From positions 24,188,453 through 24,252,452 of the forward strand of contig NC_044023.1 of the NCBI RefSeq assembly GCF_900496995.4: 64,000 nt of DNA. The letters run 5' to 3'. Positions 60,101-64,000 of the stretch are shown here, piece by piece. How positions within the stretch are numbered: position 1 is the stretch's first letter; each line of letters opens with the position of its first letter. The notes under the pieces are model-generated. The model searched no databases and had not been told where the DNA came from. It worked only from the letters and a program-made list of their open reading frames with translations. Both the position numbers and the translations under genes were made by a program. The DNA is from Aquila chrysaetos chrysaetos (lineage: Eukaryota; Chordata; Aves; Accipitriformes; Accipitridae).

Positions 60101-62676
60101 CAAAGTCATTGCAGAAGGGTGACTGCTCTGCTGAAACCTCCCGGCTACCCCAGCACCTAGGGCACTTTTTTTTCCTCTAATCTGATACAGGACAGAGTCA
60201 TTTTTTCAACATTTTAAATGTAGCTTTGCCCACAGCCATAAGAATGTGATTAAGAGGGAATTAGGAAATAGCTAGCAGTTACTTAGGGGCTCAATTAGTG
60301 CCTGACACACTGCATAACAAGAAACACAGTTGCAGATGTTTTGTGTGATACCCAGTGCACTGGTATGGTTAGACACAGCATTAAAAGCAGAAACTCTTAA
60401 GTACCTGGGGTGTCTTAATGTGATATCATCTCCTCAGGTCTCCCACATCCCAGCTGAAGGGCAGCCCCCTCTCCTTCAGCCATCGGGCACTGCTGCATCA
60501 CATCACCAACAGCCCAGACCCAGCGGCTCTGACCGCAGCTGCTGCGCCCTCAGCATCTGGGCATCCCAGAGATTCAGGGCAAGTATGTCCAAAGCAAAAA
60601 GAAGTTCATAACTAAGATAAAAGGAAGAATTGTTGATTGTAGACCATAGGATGAAATGCAGCTTTACCTGTTTTGTCACAGCTGAGCTCTCCATCCCTAC
60701 TCTACGTTGAGGGGCTCCACTACAAATAAAGAAAAGTATTTCCACCAGGACAGTCCAGCTTCTGCTCTGTGACCCTAAACTTGCCCCCCAGCCCGCTCCC
60801 ATCTGCAGAAGTGGCAGAGCACCTGCCTGCCCTAAGCACTCGCTCCCCAGCCCAGCAGCGCACCCGCAGCCCACTGCAACCTACTGGGAAGAAGGTCTCG
60901 AGCTCCTATCCCAGCATTTACAACAGAGACAAGAATGCAAAAAGATTAGGTGGTCGTATATCCACAGGGGCATGAATTTGATATTCATAGACTTTCTCTC
61001 TCTTTAAAGGGCAAAACAGTTTGAATTGAAACAAACTAAGGCGACGACTTGAATGATAAATGAATGTTTTTCTGTACTTCCTCAGTGAAATTTAATTTTA
61101 ATTGATATTAGACATGACAGAGCTTCTAGTCAAACTTTTATTTGCCAGCCACCTATTTCAGCTGCCTCTGAAATGGTAATGCCATTAAACCCCTACCCTC
61201 TGTATCTTCAGTACTCGTTAGCACTCGAGGACTGAAGAGCAAGGACTAGCCTAAACGCAAAAGACCCTGTGCCACTTGCAGGGAGGCAGGGCACTGGTCT
61301 CCGGACCAGTCCTACGGGGGTCAGGCTTTTCATCCAAGGGCTCCAACACAAATAGCTCCAGCGGGACTGGATTCCTCTTTCATGATAACAGAGAGGAGAT
61401 CCAGGCAGGAAAAGGGCAAGGTGCCGTTTGTGATCAAGGAAAGTTCTGGTTTGCAGTCCCTGTGAGAGAGAGGAAACACCGGGAACAGAGAGAGGAAATT
61501 TGAGGCAGATGGAGAAGACACATCCCGTTCACTTGGAAGCACACATAATCCCCTCAAGTGTTCTCAAGTTGACCAGCAAAAGTGTGCATTAAACAGTTTT
61601 CTTACCTGGGGCTTTTGCTTCTCCTGTGTATTTCAGTTCAACTTGTTTACTTTAATAATGATTTCTGTACATGAAACTCAAGATGCTGCATAGTGCAAAC
61701 CTCACATGGCACAAAGTCATTGCCCACAGTTCATCCTGGTGCTCTTTCAAGCCAGCAAAGACAGACAAGGAGAGAATCAGGTGTTTGCAGACTCACTGGC
61801 CAGGCTTGCAGATTTCTACCCAAAACAAGAGAACCTCATCCCCAGCACTCCCAAGCCTGCACACACGTTCTCCTGCCACCAGAGGAGACCCAGCCTCTAG
61901 CTTCTGACTTACAGCATCACGGTGGTACTATGCAAGAGAAACAAAAGACAGGATCACACTACCACCACTGGCAGGCTCCCATTTTCAGGGAGAAGTAACA
62001 CTAGGGAATAGATCATTAAAACTGAGCTTTAACTTGCAACAGATAGTCAGAAGAGCTAAAAGATGCTCGTGGGATGGAGACATGAAAGGTAGTTTTGTTT
62101 TGCTTTTTAAAAAAAGATGAAAGGAGAGCTCTGCTCCAAGCACTGAAGGCAGAGCTGATCCCTTACCCTCACTCCCATCTGGCAGCACTTTCCACTCGCT
62201 TGAAATACTCATTCATTTACTTTCCTTGTTACACACGCTAAACTGAGCTGAAGGATTAAAAGCCCCTGAGGTCAGAACTTAAGCACCGAGCCATTCCTCC
62301 TGCTTTAACCTATGACTTAATTTACCAGCATCACTTTGTACCTGACTCTCCTCTCTCCCACAGCATACCGCACACTCTCAGAGGACTTGATAGCAAAAGC
62401 TCCCAATTTCTCCTCCTTCTTTACTATTCCTTCACTGCAATTCTGGTCAATTTATTTTCATAGGAGCTTTGATTTCTGCAAGCTTTATTGCTGCTTTATT
62501 CTTCTCTGCTTGAAAGAAATGTATTTTACTTGCTGGGACCAAGCAGCAGATTATTTATCTGGCTTCTGGAAGGCTTCTAAGTTCATAGCACCAGTCCTTC
62601 TAGCCCAGAGGCAGCCCAGGTTTTGGTAATCTATTTTCTAAAAGCAATACTCCCTTTGCAGTCACATATAAGGCTT

Positions 62677-62693
62677 GGGGGGGGGGGGGGGGG
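62677..62693. repeat. G17 homopolymer
   Basis: Seventeen consecutive G on the plus strand, with quadruplex potential. Confidence 0.9.
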
Positions 62694-64000
62694 CAATGGT
62701 AACTATTTGTTTCTGCAGAGGGAAACTTCTCACAAGGTTTCCTAACAGATGTTCTCAAAATGAAAGATGGGAATTTCAGTGCAGGTGGGCTTCAACTCCC
62801 ACAGGCCCCCAGCTCCAACACACACAGAGGAGCAGTGGAGGGAGCAGCACCCACTCCACGCATCAGAGGCAAAGCAAGCATTTCATGGCATCTGTTTTGG
62901 AGAAGGTCTGTTCAGCAGAGAACAAGAAGTGACCCGAGCAGCACTGAGCAGGCATGTGCTGCGCTTCCACTGTCGAGCCCTGCCCTGGTCCTGCCGCATC
63001 ACCTCTCCTGCATGTGTAACTCTCCATTTTCCTGGGAGAAAAAAAGCCTTCAAAAGACTTGACATACAGGGAGCATAGGAAAAACACTCCAAGCTAAACA
63101 GAAGAAGTGGAGTCTCCTTCATGTCCTAAGCGGTGCCCGACGGTTTGGGAAGGTTTCAGGATGAGGAGGACCAAGCCACATGCCCAAGCCCTGCTTCTCT
63201 GGTAAGCTCCAGACCAAAATGGTGACCCCAGCAGCAGCCGAGTTGCACCTCCTTCTCTGCCAGTGCTGCAGCACAAAGCTTCGAGAGGAGCTGCTCATAG
63301 AAGGGGAAAGAAAGCATGACAGCAGCAAAGAGCTGAACAAAAGAGGCTTCTCAGTGCAGTGGCCACCAGCAATATCACATTTACAGGGTAGGAGCCATCC
63401 TCTGGTAATGGGCACACCCCAGATTCCTGCACTGGGGTGGGGAGCTGGGTTTTAAAACACCCAAGTGTGCTCCATGCGTGCAGGAGCACTCAATCTGCTC
63501 AGTCTTTTGCGTGAGCCTGAATCCCCTTCCTCCACACGCAGAGCTAGACAGATGTATGGCCAAGGGCTGGCTGAGGGCGACTGCGCTCCCGGGACGAGAG
63601 GACCAGCTGAAGCTTAGGACTTGCCTGGAGCATGGGCAGGCTGGTGCAAGAAAACCTCCGCAAGGAGAAGCCCCTGATCTGGAAGGAGGAATGCATTTGC
63701 TATACAAAAGCTGGACTTTATATTGAAAGGCACAACGACTTTACTGCTGTGCAGCTGATGTGTGAGCTGGTACTAGCGAAAGGCACTGCCAAGAAATTAA
63801 AGGCTGTCTCTTGCATGGCCAGGTTGGGAGAGGGTCTCCACAAGTCAAGCCATGGCCAGCAAATTCTCTCAATGCATCTCTCATCCATATCCATCCCCAG
63901 GGGAGCATTAATATTTGCTAAAACTGCTATTGTTTTATCATCTATACTTAGCAATTAAACTTCTGGTTGTCACTAGTTACCAACAAACTAATATTACTGG

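Larger units (their letters stand above)
54103..64000. other. intergenic, right end of window
   Basis: No coding gene was recognised. It includes A18 (55013-55030), C26 (57109-57134) and G17 (62677-62693) tracts and GC-rich patches at about 58.8-59.2 and 59.9-60.1 kb. A stretch at 63.63-63.96 kb is open on both strands (108 and 78 codons) but unassigned. Confidence 0.5.

Noticed and set aside
63632-63958. 108-codon plus-strand frame at the right end
   Set aside because: It is matched by an open frame on the other strand, has no known domain, and is not similar to CAV3, the expected neighbour.
1-64000. Prokaryotic features (operons, CRISPR array, insertion sequences, phage)
   Set aside because: The spliced SSUH2 gene, CR1 LINEs and a vertebrate tRNA show vertebrate nuclear DNA; no regularly spaced direct repeats or ribosome binding sites were found.

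Overview
The window looks like avian nuclear DNA. It has CR1 LINE fragments with the bird-type 3' tail (repeats of ATTCTATGATTCT), very few interspersed repeats, short introns, local GC-rich and CpG-rich patches, and a vertebrate tRNA-Ile(AAT) gene. Nothing prokaryotic was seen: there are no operons, and most open frames overlap on both strands as expected by chance in GC-rich vertebrate DNA.

The one protein-coding gene I can name is SSUH2 (ssu-2 homolog, C3orf32 in human), on the minus strand. Eleven coding exons lie between 28775 and 14969, and all have GT-AG introns whose phases fit together. Joined, they give 366 residues that end at a TGA, plus one split codon at the 5' edge. The first coding exon was not located with confidence. 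The protein has a proline-rich N-terminal part, a conserved alpha/beta-looking segment, a DnaJ-like cysteine-rich zinc-finger region with six CxxC pairs spread over three exons, and a C-terminal domain ending in a cysteine cluster.

Layout: 1-14.9 kb is the 3' flank of SSUH2. It is non-coding as far as I can see, with a CpG-dense patch near 6.0-6.5 kb and an AT-rich block at 6.78-7.35 kb that resembles a conserved regulatory element. 14.97-28.8 kb is SSUH2. 28.8-64 kb is a long flank on the 5' side of SSUH2 with two CR1 copies (30.9 kb plus, 53.5-54.0 kb minus), one tRNA-Ile gene abutting the second CR1, several AT-rich blocks, homopolymer tracts (C26, G17, A18) and small tandem duplications. 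In human, SSUH2 sits between LMCD1 and CAV3/OXTR; none of their coding exons are visible here.

The most interesting items are: an intact SSUH2 in what appears to be a toothless lineage; an exact 11-residue periodicity of its CxxC pairs; a CaaX-like C-terminus; a perfect 20-bp palindrome containing the POU-factor MORE sequence; and the tRNA/CR1 junction. No new multi-gene system is evident.
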